In this document: piece by piece, positions 8,429 to 17,608 of the stretch
Layout of the letters: each line of letters begins with the position of its first letter
Position numbering within the stretch: the first letter of the stretch is position 1
Assembly: GCA_964630925.1 (NCBI GenBank)
Contig: CAZVZK010000021.1
Coordinates: 28,047-92,046 of the forward strand
DNA length: 64,000 nucleotides
DNA from: RGDT01 sp964630925
Lineage (GTDB): Bacteria > Planctomycetota > Planctomycetia > Gemmatales > Gemmataceae
Direction: 5' to 3'
Made by a program: the position numbers and the translations under genes
The notes under the pieces: generated by a model
Told to the model about the DNA's origin: nothing
Databases searched by the model: none
What the model saw: only the letters and a program-made list of their open reading frames with translations

Positions 8429-9781
8429 TCACGCCTTCACGACGCGGGCCGCCCCGCGCAGGCCGGCCGTGGCGTTGCGCGTATCGACTACCAGCCCCGC
8501 CGACGCCAGCACGCGCCCGTAGTCCACCTTCGCGTGGTCCGTCACGATCAGCACGCAGTCCTGGCCCTCCAGGAAGGCCTCCGTCAGAGGGCTGCTGCGC
8601 ATCGCCGGCAGCGTCGGGTGGTGGCGCATCCTGGGCAGCGACCCGACGTGCGGGTCGTGGTACGTCACCACCGCCCCCCGCGCGATCAGCGCCTCCATGA
8701 TCGGGAACGCCGGCGACTCGCGTGGGTCGTCCACGTCCTTCTTGTACGCCACCCCGATCACGCACACGTGGCTGCCCCTCACCGCCTTGCCGTCGCCGTT
8801 CAGGGCGTCGGCCACGCGGTCCACGACGCGCCGCGGCATCGCCGTGTTGATCTCGCCCGCCAGCTCGATGAACCGCGTGTTCACCCCCACCTTGCGCGCC
8901 GCGTACGTCAGGTAGAACGGGTCGATGGGGATGCAGTGCCCGCCCAGGCCGGGGCCGGGGTAGAACGCCTGGAACCCGAACGGCTTGGTCTTCGCCGCCT
9001 CGATCACCTCCCAGACGTCGATCCCCATCTCGTCGAACACCGTCTTCAGCTCGTTGACGAGCGCGATGTTCACCGCGCGGTAGGTGTTCTCAAGGATCTT
9101 GGCCGCCTCGGCGACCTTGAGGCTCGTCACCGGCACCACGCCGTCCACCACCGGGCGGTACAGCGCCACGGCGGCGGCGAGGCTCGCACGATCCAACCCG
9201 CCGACCACCTTGGGGATGTTGCGCGTGGCGAAGTCGCGGTTGCCGGGGTCCTCGCGCTCGGGGCTGTAGGCCAGCAGGAAGTCCTTGCCTGCGATCAGCC
9301 CCGACTCCTCGAGGATGGGCCGCAGAACGTCCTCGGTCGTGCCGGGGTAGGTGCTGCTCTCCAGCACCACGAGCTGGCCCTGACGCAGATGGGGCATGAT
9401 GGCCCGGCCCGTCGCCTCGATGCACGACAGGTCCGGCTCGCGGGCCTCGCCCAGCGGCGTCGGAACGCAGATGACGATGGCGTCGGCCTCGACGAAGTTC
9501 GACGGGTCATCCGTCGCCATGAACCGCCCGCCGGCGTTCAGCTCGGCGATGCGGTCGCCGTCGATGTGGCCGATGTAGCTCTCGCCGCGGCCCAGCCGGG
9601 CGATCTTGTCGGCGTCGATGTCGAACCCGATGACGCGGAAGCCGCCCCAGACGAACGTCTCCGCCAGGGGCAGCCCGACGTACCCCAGCCCGACGACCGC
9701 CACGCGGGCGGTGCGGCTCTCGATGCGGGACAGAAGACGCTCGGCCATCGACCCGGCCGCCGTCGCTCGTTTCACGCTCAT
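8429..9781 (-). CDS. Nucleotide-sugar 6-dehydrogenase (UDP-GlcNAc/ManNAc/GalNAc type)
   Basis: 450 residues. It oxidises C6 of a UDP-sugar to the uronic acid with 2 NAD+. The NAD motif VGLGYVGLPLA is at residues 30-40, YSPER at ~172-176, the conserved Lys228/Asn232 helix at ~225-240 and the catalytic Cys283 in GGHCIPIDP. The sequence style (WecC/WbpA/TviB) favours an N-acetylhexosamine substrate over plain UDP-glucose. I chose ATG 9781, preceded by GGGAGG; the open frame extends upstream through the hairpin repeat at 9804. It is probably co-transcribed with the epimerase gene, giving a two-step route to a UDP-N-acetyl-hexuronate. Confidence 0.9.
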   Translation of the reverse strand: MSVKRATAAGSMAERLLSRIESRTARVAVVGLGYVGLPLAETFVWGGFRVIGFDIDADKIARLGRGESYIGHIDGDRIAELNAGGRFMATDDPSNFVEADAIVICVPTPLGEAREPDLSCIEATGRAIMPHLRQGQLVVLESSTYPGTTEDVLRPILEESGLIAGKDFLLAYSPEREDPGNRDFATRNIPKVVGGLDRASLAAAVALYRPVVDGVVPVTSLKVAEAAKILENTYRAVNIALVNELKTVFDEMGIDVWEVIEAAKTKPFGFQAFYPGPGLGGHCIPIDPFYLTYAARKVGVNTRFIELAGEINTAMPRRVVDRVADALNGDGKAVRGSHVCVIGVAYKKDVDDPRESPAFPIMEALIARGAVVTYHDPHVGSLPRMRHHPTLPAMRSSPLTEAFLEGQDCVLIVTDHAKVDYGRVLASAGLVVDTRNATAGLRGAARVVKA

Positions 9782-9803
9782 GATGCAACCCTCCCTGGTT
9801 GGA

Positions 9804-9890
9804 GGAGTGCAGAGTTCAGAGTGCAAAGTGCAGAACGACAGCCAATGATCTCGCTTCACTCTGCACTTTGCACTCTGAATTCTGCACTCC
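9804..9890. repeat. Hairpin of tandem heptamers, GAGTGCA type
   Basis: Arms 9804-9834 and 9860-9890 are complementary at 30 of 31 positions with a 25-base loop. The arm reads as successive heptamers GAGTGCA, GAGTTCA, GAGTGCA, AAGTGCA. It lies between the giant TPR gene (stop at 9895) and the dehydrogenase start. The design is the same as at 2388 and 51571 but with another heptamer. Confidence 0.85.
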
Positions 9891-9894
9891 GACG

Positions 9895-12800
9895 TCACAT
9901 TCCGTAAGCCGCCAGCAGCTTGCGGGCCGCCTCCTGCTCGACGGGGTGCAGGATCGCCACCTCCAGCCCCGCGTCCTTCGCCCGCGTCAACGCCGTCCGC
10001 GCCGACTCCTTGTCCTTCGCCTCGTGGTGCGCCCTCGCCAGGTGGAACAGACGCTGCGCCGATGTGCCGTCCGCCGCCGCCTCCTTCAGGTCCGTGATGG
10101 CGCTGTCGGGGTCCTTCAGCGCCAGGTGGATCAGGCCGCGCGTGTCGAGCAGGTCGGCGCGGCGGCCCATGCCGGCCAGCGCCTTCTCGATGTGCGTCAA
10201 CGCCTCCTTCGCGTTGCCGCCGCCGTGCGCCAGCATCCACGCCAGGTTGTTCATCGCGACGAAGTTATTCGGCTCCTTCGCCAGCACGTCGCGGTACAGC
10301 GTCGCCGCCTCCGGGTACTGGCCCCGGCGGTCCAGGAGATCCGCGAGCTGCAACTTCAGGATCGTGCTGCCCGGCTTCGCCTCGATGGCCGTCTTCAGGC
10401 GGACCTCCACGGCGGCCACCTGGGCGTCCGTCGGCGACGACACCTGCAACAGCGACGTGTTCACGCCGGCGATCACCTCCGGCGGGCACTTGCCGGCCTT
10501 CCACGCCTCGGCGCACTTCGCGTGGGCTTCAGCGAACCGCCTCTGCCGCGCCAGCACGTCGATCAGCAGCACCACCTCCTCGGGGCGGGCCCCATCACGT
10601 CTGATGTGCTTCTCCATCAATGCCAGGGCTTCATCGTTCTTGCCGCGTGCCTCGGAGATGCGGCAGCGGAGATCGACGCTGGCGAAGCCGTTCGGCCCCA
10701 CCTCGCGCTGCTTCTCCAGATCCTCGAGCATCCCGACGATGCGCTCGGCCTCGGCGAGGCCGGCCGGCGTGCGGCCCTTGCCGATCAGGCTCATCGCGTA
10801 CTGAGCGAGGTAGCGCGGCGTCCGCAGTTGGCCCTGAGCCAGGTCGCGCAGCTTGTCCTGCGAGCGCGAGGTCTGCCCCTGGGCGTCGTACAGGACGGCC
10901 AGGATGAAGCGGTCGTCCGGGGCGAGGGCGTTCTTCCGTTCGAGCGACTCGAACAGGGCGATGGCCCGCGTGCGGAACTGCCGCTGACCCTGCGACGCCA
11001 GCACCCGCGCCTGCGCCCGCACGAGGTCGGTCGGCCTGTTGCGTTCGTCGGAGGGCGGCAGCCGGCCCGCCGTGTCCAGCGCCAGGCCCACCAGCTCCAG
11101 CGCCTCCGTGAAGCGTTTGTAGTCCGTGCTGTTGGCGAGGACGACGGCCAGGCCGCGCCGCGCCCACTCCTGATCGGCGGGCGTTGCCCCCTTGGTGGCG
11201 AGCGTGCGCAGGAGCGGCTCGGCCTCCGTCGGGCGGCCGGCGGCCAGGTGGGCCGCCGCCACCGTCTTCAACACGGCCGGGTCGCTCTTTCCGGCGGCGA
11301 GGGCGGCCTCGTAGTGCTTGCGCGACTCGGCCGGCTGCGACACCGCGTCGTGGCACTGCGCCAGCGCGAGCGCCCTCCTGGCCGGGTCGATGGCCTTCGC
11401 CGCCTCGGCGATGGCGGCCAGCGCCTCGGGCCGACGCTTCAGCTCGACGAGGAGCTGCACGCGGCCCAGCCAGCCCTCGGGGTCGGCCGGGGCCGCCTTG
11501 ATCGCCTCGTCGATCTTCTGTTCGGCCTCCGCGAAACGCTTGTTGCTGGCGAGGACGCGGGCCATGAACACGAGGTCGCGCGGCTCGCGCGACTCGCCAC
11601 GGATGGCGACGCGTGCCAGCTCCAGCGCCCGCGACACGTCGCCGCGGTTGATCGCGACCTGCACGGCCAGCCGGCCCAGGATGGCGTCACGAAGGATCGC
11701 CGCGTTCAGCCGGGACAGCTGCACCTGGGCGTCGTCGTTGCGCCCGGCCTTCGTCAGCAGCGACACCAGCCGCCCGATGACCGCCGGGCTGCTCTCGCCG
11801 TTCTTGACGGCCTCCTGCAGGTTCGTGATCGCCTCCTCGGGCCGGCCAGACAGCTCGGCCACCTCGGAACGCGCCAGGAACAGCGCCGCCCACGACGGCC
11901 TCGCCTGCTGGACGGCGTCCAGCTCGCGGGTGGCCATCTCCAGGTTCTTGGAGCGGTCCTCCTCGGCCCTGGCGTTCCTCGTCCGCCAGATGGCGGCCAA
12001 CGCCTGCCCGTAGTGCTGGTACGTCCCGCCCGTCCGCTCGATGGCGGCGACGGCGTCGAGGGCCGCCTTCATGCCCTTCTCGTCGTTCTGCTTCAGGGCG
12101 GCGTCGAACAGGAGGAGCTGCAGGCGCAGGTCGCCGCTGTAACGTGGCAGTTTCGCCAGCTCGCCCCACAGACGCCGGGCCTCGGCGGGCTTGTTGGCGC
12201 GGAGGGCCGCGTCGGCCAGGCCGCCCAGGAGGCGGGCCTGCTCCTCCTCGGTGAACCTGTCACGGGCCGCGGAGTGATCGGTCTTGTTGTCCGGCATGCG
12301 GTTCAGCGCCAGGCGGAGCGGCACGCGGTCGCCTACCTTTGTCCGCGCCTCGTCGAGAATCTTGCGGGCCTCCTCCGGCTTCTTGTCGCGGAGGGACAGC
12401 TCGGCGAGGGCGGTCCACAGCTCGGCCTCGTCGGCCTGCCCGGCGCGGGCCTTCTCCAGAGTCTCACGGGCCTCGGAGGGCTTGCCCTGGCGGACGAGCA
12501 GCTCGGCACGCAGCAGGGCGATCTCGACGGTGGCGTTCGGGTTGTGCGTGGCGGCCTGATCGAGCAGGGTCACGGCGTTGCCCCAGTCGGGCTTCTCGTT
12601 CAGCGCCTGCATCTGCATCTCCAGCCGGGCCACGTCGAGCAGGGCGCGGGTCGGGATGCGTCCCTGCTTGCCCAACACCTGGTACTGGTGGGCGGCGTCG
12701 GCGAGCTGGCCCTGGAGCAGACGGGCGGCGGCCATGCCCATGTGGGCCTGGACGGAGGCCGAGTCCCAGTCGGCGGCGCGCTTGTAGGCGTTGAACATCT

Positions 12801-14181
12801 GCGTCGGTTCTTCCAGACGCTCGTAGCAGGCGCCGAGGTAGAGGTCGGCCTGGCAGGCGAGGTCGGGTTGCGCGGCCAGGGCCGAGCGGGCGCGCTCGAA
12901 CAGGCCGGCGGCCTCGGCCCAGCGGCGCTCGTGCAGGGCGAGGCGGGCCTTCATGTAGTCCGCCGCGCCCACGATGCCGGCCTTGCGCACGGAGTCGGTG
13001 ACGGACTCGATCTCGGCGCGCTGCTTGTCGAGGTTGGGCGCGCGGGCGTCGCCCTTGCCCGGCTCGATGTCCAGGCCGTCGAGGAGCATGTTCCCCTTGT
13101 GCCACAGTAGCTGGAACTCGCCGTTGTCGTCGCCGGGGGCCTTGCGGCCGCGGACGAGGTCGAGGCCGCGGGCGATGAGCTGGAACGCCTTCTCGCGGTG
13201 GATCTTGAGGGCGGCGAGGCGCTGGTCCTCCGAGCGTGCGGGGTCCTCGACGGCGGCCCGGCCCCGCAGGCGCTCGAGGTCCGCGGCGGCGAGGAGGACG
13301 TCGACGCTGTCGGGCTTGCGTTTGATGGCCTGGGCCACGTCGTCGGCGGCCTCGGACAGGGCGAGGGCGCCCTTGCCGGCGTTCTCGCGGAGGTTGATGA
13401 GGTCGAACTCGCGGCGGTAACGCCAGCGGGCGAGGTACGCCTCGTGGGCCGCCTGGTTCTTCTCGATCAATGAGTTGATCGCGTTGTCGGCCTCGGCCTG
13501 GAGGGCCTTGCGCGCCGTGTCCGATGTCTCCGTCTGGCGGCGGAGGAGGGTGGCGAGGCGGACGTAGCTGGCGTGGATCTCCGGGGCGTGGCGCATGGCC
13601 AGGCGGTAGCAGGCGCCGGCGTCCTCTGGCTTCTTCTCCTCCTCCAGGAGGATGCCCCAGAACGACTCCAGCTCGCCCCTGGCGGCGTCGGGGCGGAGCA
13701 TGGCCTCGGGCAACGCCTGCTTCTTGGCGCGGGCCTCGCGCTCGGCGGCGACGGCGGTCATCATGTCGCTCTCGGGCAGGAGCTTCTTGATGGAGTCGCG
13801 GGCCTGGGCGAATTCGCGGACGCCGATGGCGGTCTTGACCAGGAGGCGGCGGAGGGCGGGGTCCTCGTCGGAACGGAGGACCTGATCCATGAGGGCGATG
13901 GCGCGGAGGCGTTGGCGTGGCGTGCCGGCGGTGCCGTCGCCGACCCAAAGGCGGGCGAGGTTGGCGCGCTCGACGTTGTCGCGCGGGTTGAACTCCAGGT
14001 AGCGCTGGAGCATCTTGGCGGCCTGCGCGGTGTCGCCCTTCTCCTCGGCGCGGCGGGCCTGCCAGCGGAGGGACTCGCCGATGCGCTTCTGCTGGAAGAG
14101 GTAGAGCATCGCGGCGCCGGCCGCGAGGGCGGCGACGGCCACGAGCAGGAACAGGAACGCCTTACCGTTGATCTTCCTCAT
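9895..14181 (-). CDS. Giant membrane-anchored TPR protein
   Basis: 1428 residues. One N-terminal membrane helix (about residues 8-30) is followed by TPR-type helical repeats almost to the end; the closing repeats around NFVAMNNLAWMLAHGGG are canonical TPR. The bulk is probably periplasmic, anchored by the helix. ATG 14181 (MRKINGKAF) puts the helix at the terminus; the open frame continues upstream without sense. The architecture and the neighbouring PEP-CTERM gene recall the large TPR proteins (PrsT-type) found with exosortase/exopolysaccharide loci, but no exosortase or polymerase is in view, so that link is inference. Neighbours downstream make a UDP-uronic acid. Confidence 0.82.
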   Translation of the reverse strand: MRKINGKAFLFLLVAVAALAAGAAMLYLFQQKRIGESLRWQARRAEEKGDTAQAAKMLQRYLEFNPRDNVERANLARLWVGDGTAGTPRQRLRAIALMDQVLRSDEDPALRRLLVKTAIGVREFAQARDSIKKLLPESDMMTAVAAEREARAKKQALPEAMLRPDAARGELESFWGILLEEEKKPEDAGACYRLAMRHAPEIHASYVRLATLLRRQTETSDTARKALQAEADNAINSLIEKNQAAHEAYLARWRYRREFDLINLRENAGKGALALSEAADDVAQAIKRKPDSVDVLLAAADLERLRGRAAVEDPARSEDQRLAALKIHREKAFQLIARGLDLVRGRKAPGDDNGEFQLLWHKGNMLLDGLDIEPGKGDARAPNLDKQRAEIESVTDSVRKAGIVGAADYMKARLALHERRWAEAAGLFERARSALAAQPDLACQADLYLGACYERLEEPTQMFNAYKRAADWDSASVQAHMGMAAARLLQGQLADAAHQYQVLGKQGRIPTRALLDVARLEMQMQALNEKPDWGNAVTLLDQAATHNPNATVEIALLRAELLVRQGKPSEARETLEKARAGQADEAELWTALAELSLRDKKPEEARKILDEARTKVGDRVPLRLALNRMPDNKTDHSAARDRFTEEEQARLLGGLADAALRANKPAEARRLWGELAKLPRYSGDLRLQLLLFDAALKQNDEKGMKAALDAVAAIERTGGTYQHYGQALAAIWRTRNARAEEDRSKNLEMATRELDAVQQARPSWAALFLARSEVAELSGRPEEAITNLQEAVKNGESSPAVIGRLVSLLTKAGRNDDAQVQLSRLNAAILRDAILGRLAVQVAINRGDVSRALELARVAIRGESREPRDLVFMARVLASNKRFAEAEQKIDEAIKAAPADPEGWLGRVQLLVELKRRPEALAAIAEAAKAIDPARRALALAQCHDAVSQPAESRKHYEAALAAGKSDPAVLKTVAAAHLAAGRPTEAEPLLRTLATKGATPADQEWARRGLAVVLANSTDYKRFTEALELVGLALDTAGRLPPSDERNRPTDLVRAQARVLASQGQRQFRTRAIALFESLERKNALAPDDRFILAVLYDAQGQTSRSQDKLRDLAQGQLRTPRYLAQYAMSLIGKGRTPAGLAEAERIVGMLEDLEKQREVGPNGFASVDLRCRISEARGKNDEALALMEKHIRRDGARPEEVVLLIDVLARQRRFAEAHAKCAEAWKAGKCPPEVIAGVNTSLLQVSSPTDAQVAAVEVRLKTAIEAKPGSTILKLQLADLLDRRGQYPEAATLYRDVLAKEPNNFVAMNNLAWMLAHGGGNAKEALTHIEKALAGMGRRADLLDTRGLIHLALKDPDSAITDLKEAAADGTSAQRLFHLARAHHEAKDKESARTALTRAKDAGLEVAILHPVEQEAARKLLAAYGM

Positions 14182-14366
14182 CGGTGTCCATCCATGGGGT
14201 GAGGCCCGGCGCTCCTGCCGGGGCCGGGGAAGAGGGCGCGGACCGGGTGCGTGGGGGGCGGGGCGTCGGCGGGAGGGGGTGGTCTGGACATCCTTGGTGT
14301 GCCGTCCGTGGTGCGTCACTCAGGGCGGGGCGGCCCGTCGTGGGCCGCCCCTTCGGTCAACGTCGG

Positions 14367-15041
14367 TCAGGCGTCGGGCGTCAGCTTCTTGCGCCGCCAC
14401 CAGTAGCCCCCGCCGCAGGCGGCGGCGAGGCCGCACAGGGCCAGCGTGGTGGGCTCGGGGGTGTCCTGGCGGATGGGCTTGTCGCTCACCTCGACCGTGG
14501 CGCCGAGGCTGCCGAACAGGCCGGAGTTGGTCGGCCCGGGGGCGACGTACGACTTCATCGTGACGGTGAAGATGTAGTCGCCGATGGTGATCGACTTGGG
14601 GCCGGCGTCGGTGAACACGTTGTCCACGAGGGCGGTCTCGTAGGCGAACTGCCCGGTCAGCTTGCCGGCGAAGCTCAGTGTGCCGGTGAGGGGCGGCTGG
14701 GCGGGGACCGGGTTGGCGATGGAGATCTTGAGGCTCAGGCCGTAGTTGCCGGTGGCGCCGAGGTCGTAGATGGTGTCATTGGTGGGGGTGTTGACCTTGA
14801 GGTTGGTGGCGACGACGTTGGTCTTGCCCAGGGGGGCGGTGGCGGTCTTGTCGGCGTCGTTGGTGAAGCTGACGCTGCCGGTCTTGTCGCCGACGGCGAA
14901 GACGGCGGCGGGCGACATGGTCGGGGTCCAGTTGTAGGTCCACTGGAGCTTGTTGGCGGGGATCAGGGCGGCGTGCGCTCCGCCGGTGCCGAGGGCGACC
15001 ATGCCGAGGGCGACAAGGCAAGCGGTGAGGGAACGATACAT
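14367..15041 (-). CDS. PEP-CTERM sorted secreted protein
   Basis: 224 residues. It has a signal peptide (about residues 1-24, cleavage after GGAHA), a beta-rich body of ~170 residues without an obvious catalytic motif, and a C-terminal PEP-CTERM tail: PEPTTLALCG, a hydrophobic helix and a final RRKK cluster. In other bacteria such tails are cut by an exosortase and the protein joins the extracellular matrix. ATG 15041 follows AAAGGA. It lies upstream of the giant TPR gene on the same strand, 185 bases apart. No exosortase is present in the window, so the sorting enzyme must be elsewhere. Confidence 0.88.
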   Translation of the reverse strand: MYRSLTACLVALGMVALGTGGAHAALIPANKLQWTYNWTPTMSPAAVFAVGDKTGSVSFTNDADKTATAPLGKTNVVATNLKVNTPTNDTIYDLGATGNYGLSLKISIANPVPAQPPLTGTLSFAGKLTGQFAYETALVDNVFTDAGPKSITIGDYIFTVTMKSYVAPGPTNSGLFGSLGATVEVSDKPIRQDTPEPTTLALCGLAAACGGGYWWRRKKLTPDA

Positions 15042-15280
15042 GGGTAGGTCCTTTCTCGTCCGGGGCCGGCCCGTGCCGGCCCGATGAAGGTGCGGCCCTT
15101 CACTCCCCTCAAGTCGTCGTCGTCCTGGTGTGCGGAAGCGAATCATCCGTGGCTGTCCGACCTCCTCGGTTGTGGATCATGGTGGTTCCGGGCGGTGGGC
15201 GGGCTGTGCGTGCCCCGACCAACGGAGAGCGGAGTGTAAGAACGGCGCCGCGCCGTGTCAATGCCACCCGAAGCGCGGAC

Positions 15281-15412
15281 GGACGCCCCTGAAGGGGATG
15301 GGCTACAAGGCCAAGGCCCCTGAAGGGGCCTGAAGGCGAGCGTTGACCGGCTGTTCAGCCCCCTTCGAGGGGGCTTTGGTTCGTAGCCCACCCCTTCCAG
15401 GGGTGGGCGTCC
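15281..15412. repeat. Long inverted repeat in the divergent spacer 15042-15508
   Basis: The 467-base gene-free spacer between the PEP-CTERM gene and the hydrolase-like gene must hold both divergent promoters; I see no clear -35/-10 pair. It contains an imperfect inverted repeat with outer arms at about 15281-15334 and 15355-15412. Each arm carries its own smaller hairpin (CCCCTGAAGGGG and CCCCCTTCGAGGGGG). The nested-hairpin design suggests a dispersed palindromic element rather than an operator. Confidence 0.7.
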
Positions 15413-15508
15413 ATACACCCGCGGGCCGGCGCGTTCTTGACCCCGGCGGGGCCGGGGTTTAGGATGAAGCGGGAAGGCTGGTGCCACACCCCCGACGAGG
15501 AGCGATCG

Positions 15509-16702
15509 ATGCCTCTCATGCCGTTCGTTCGAGCGACCCTGGCGCTGTGCCTGACGCTGGCCGTCCTGGCCCACACCCTCCCGGCCCCGGCGGCCGACGA
15601 GAAGGACACCTGGGACGTGGCCAAGTTCCCGACGGCGGACGGCGTCAAGCTGGTGGGCCGCTTCTACGCCCCGATGGGGAAGGACCGCAAGGCGGTCGTC
15701 GTCCTCCTGCACCGCTTCACGATGAAGGACGGCGGCAACAGCAAGGGCAACGGCTGGCAGGACCTCGCCCAGATGCTCCAGAAGGACGGCTACGCCGTCC
15801 TCAGCTTCGACTTCCGCGGCCACGGCGACAGCACGGAGGTCATGCCGGCCGTGTTCTGGAACAAGAAGCAGCACGTGCCTGGAGCGGGCTTCCTGAAGAA
15901 GACGGCGAAGAAGGGTGACAGGATCAGCTACACGCAGTTCAGCCCGTCGTACTACCCGTACCTGGCCAACGACCTGGCGGCCGCCCGCGCCTACCTCGAG
16001 CAGCGCAACGACGCCAAGGAGGTGAACTGCGGCAACATCATCCTCATCGGCGCCGGCGAGGGCGCCACCGTCGGGTCGGCGTGGCTGTACAACGAATCGC
16101 GGCGGCGCAAGGACAAGACCGGCAAGCTGGTGCGCGGGGACCTCCTCAAGGGCCAGCCCACCGGCGCCGAGCCGGAGGTGCGCGACGTGGCCGCCGCCGT
16201 CTGGCTGAGCCTCAGCCCGAGCCTCGCCGGGCTGACGGCCGGCAACGAGCGCTGGCTGGTCGAGGCCGGCAAGTACAACAAGGTGCCCATCGGCTTCATC
16301 AACGGCAACGGGGCGCTGGACAACACCAGCCGCACCCTCTCGGGCAAGCTGCTGGCGTCCATCAAGCAGACGGGGAGCAAGGGGCCCAAGGAGAAGGACG
16401 GCAAGGGGATCAGCAAGGAGGGCGACCCGCTCAAGTACACCCTCCAGGTGATCAAGACCGCCAACCTGCGCGACGAGAAGCTCCTCGACGAGGAGAGCCT
16501 GAAGACGCTCAGCGGCATCCGCGCCCACCTCAACGAGCTAATGGAGGACCGCCCCAAGGAGTGGATCAAGCGCGGCGATCAGAAGGAGGTCCGCACCTTC
16601 TACACCGTGCCGCGCAAGGACTCCATCCTGAAGGTCGCGAAGGATTTCGGCACCGAGGGCCACGAGTGCGACATCCCGCTCATCAAGGGGGCGAAGGAGT
16701 GA
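15509..16702 (+). CDS. Secreted alpha/beta-hydrolase-like protein lacking the nucleophile Ser
   Basis: 397 residues with a signal peptide (about residues 1-29). The fold is indicated by VVVLLHRF (~63-70, oxyanion strand) and LSFDFRGHGDST (~98-109). At the nucleophile elbow, where GxSxG is expected, the sequence is GAGEG (residues 181-185), so the catalytic Ser is replaced by Gly. The C-terminal third is Lys-rich and does not obviously supply a catalytic His. It may be a binding or structural pseudo-hydrolase, or use another residue. ATG 15509 follows GAGGAG and begins the signal peptide; an earlier frame start at 15437 would put charged residues in front of it. Confidence 0.75.
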   Translation: MPLMPFVRATLALCLTLAVLAHTLPAPAADEKDTWDVAKFPTADGVKLVGRFYAPMGKDRKAVVVLLHRFTMKDGGNSKGNGWQDLAQMLQKDGYAVLSFDFRGHGDSTEVMPAVFWNKKQHVPGAGFLKKTAKKGDRISYTQFSPSYYPYLANDLAAARAYLEQRNDAKEVNCGNIILIGAGEGATVGSAWLYNESRRRKDKTGKLVRGDLLKGQPTGAEPEVRDVAAAVWLSLSPSLAGLTAGNERWLVEAGKYNKVPIGFINGNGALDNTSRTLSGKLLASIKQTGSKGPKEKDGKGISKEGDPLKYTLQVIKTANLRDEKLLDEESLKTLSGIRAHLNELMEDRPKEWIKRGDQKEVRTFYTVPRKDSILKVAKDFGTEGHECDIPLIKGAKE

Positions 16703-16719
16703 CGCGTGCCGGGGGCGGT

Positions 16720-16910
16720 TACCTCACCCCCTAACCCCCTCTCCGAAGCGGAGAGGGGGGATCGCAAGAGTGAGAAGAGTGGCGGAGGCGAGGTGGCAGC
16801 GTCCCTTGAAGAGCCTCGCCGAACAGGGGGGCGTGCACCTCCCCGCCGTGTAGGCGATGATCTGACGATCCCCCCTCTCCGCTTCGGGGAGGGGGCTAGG
16901 GGGTGGGGTA
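16720..16910. repeat. 191-bp element with 45-bp terminal inverted repeats (MITE-like)
   Basis: Arms 16720-16764 and 16866-16910 are complementary at roughly 43 of 46 positions; each carries CACCCCCTAACCCCCT followed by a CTCCGAAGCGGAG hairpin. The ~100-base interior has no gene. The element fills the space between two convergent genes, so it could also serve as a bidirectional terminator. I saw no clear target-site duplication. Confidence 0.7.
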
Positions 16911-16920
16911 GTGCCCCGCC

Positions 16921-17571
16921 TCAGGACGCCGGCGTGAGGCCCAACACCACGTCCCACTTCGCCTGCAGCTCCTTCGCCTTCGACCCCTTGACCGGCACGA
17001 AGTCGGCCACCAGGGCGTCGCGCTCCTTGCCCTTGGCGCTGAGGAAGATGGCGTCCTTCGCGTTCATCGGGTGGCCCTTGACGTACATCTGCGTCGCCAG
17101 GAGTTTCTTCCTGCCGAGCATCACCTTGAAGTGGATGTGCGGCGTGCGGCCGGGGTACGGCACCGGCTTGATGGTGCGGAAGTAGTACTCGCCGGTCCCG
17201 CCGGTGAGGAAGCGGCCGAAGCCCTGGAAGTTGTTGTCGGCCTTCTTGCGGTTGGCGCTGCCGCTGTGCAGGTAGGCGCCGTTGCTGTCGCACTGCCAGA
17301 TCTCGACGACGGCGTTACGGACGGGGTTGCCCCTGGCGTCGAGGATGCGTCCGCTGACGTGACTGACCTCGCCGACGGCGGGGGTGATCTTGTCGTTGAT
17401 GATGAGCAGGTCGTTGTCGGTGTCGAGGGGCAGCTTGTCGGGGTAGAACGGCCCCTCGGTCTGGTCGGGGGTGCGGGTCAGGTCCTCGGCGAACGCGCCG
17501 GGCACGGTGAACCAGGCCGCCCCGAGGGCGAGGCCGGCGACGAATCGACGGCGGGAGTGGATGGGGTGCAT
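16921..17571 (-). CDS. Intradiol ring-cleavage dioxygenase family protein (secreted)
   Basis: 216 residues. The fold is that of protocatechuate 3,4-dioxygenase beta chain and catechol 1,2-dioxygenase, which open catechols with non-haem Fe(III). All four iron ligands are visible: Tyr100 (DSNGAYLHSG), Tyr139, His145 and His147 (YPGRTPHIHF). An N-terminal RRRF plus hydrophobic stretch ending FAE suggests Tat or Sec export, as in other extracytoplasmic members. ATG 17571 follows GGAGA; ATG 17601 is an alternative adding ten residues. No aromatic-degradation genes are nearby, so the natural substrate is open. Confidence 0.85.
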   Translation of the reverse strand: MHPIHSRRRFVAGLALGAAWFTVPGAFAEDLTRTPDQTEGPFYPDKLPLDTDNDLLIINDKITPAVGEVSHVSGRILDARGNPVRNAVVEIWQCDSNGAYLHSGSANRKKADNNFQGFGRFLTGGTGEYYFRTIKPVPYPGRTPHIHFKVMLGRKKLLATQMYVKGHPMNAKDAIFLSAKGKERDALVADFVPVKGSKAKELQAKWDVVLGLTPAS

Positions 17572-17608
17572 GAGGGGTCTCCGGGGATGGGTGCCGATCA
17601 AGGACGAT

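Noticed and set aside
9799..13110. A plus-strand open frame of over 1100 codons
   Set aside because: It lies antisense to the giant TPR gene, has Arg/Leu/Gly-biased composition and no domain; long antisense frames are expected at this G+C content.
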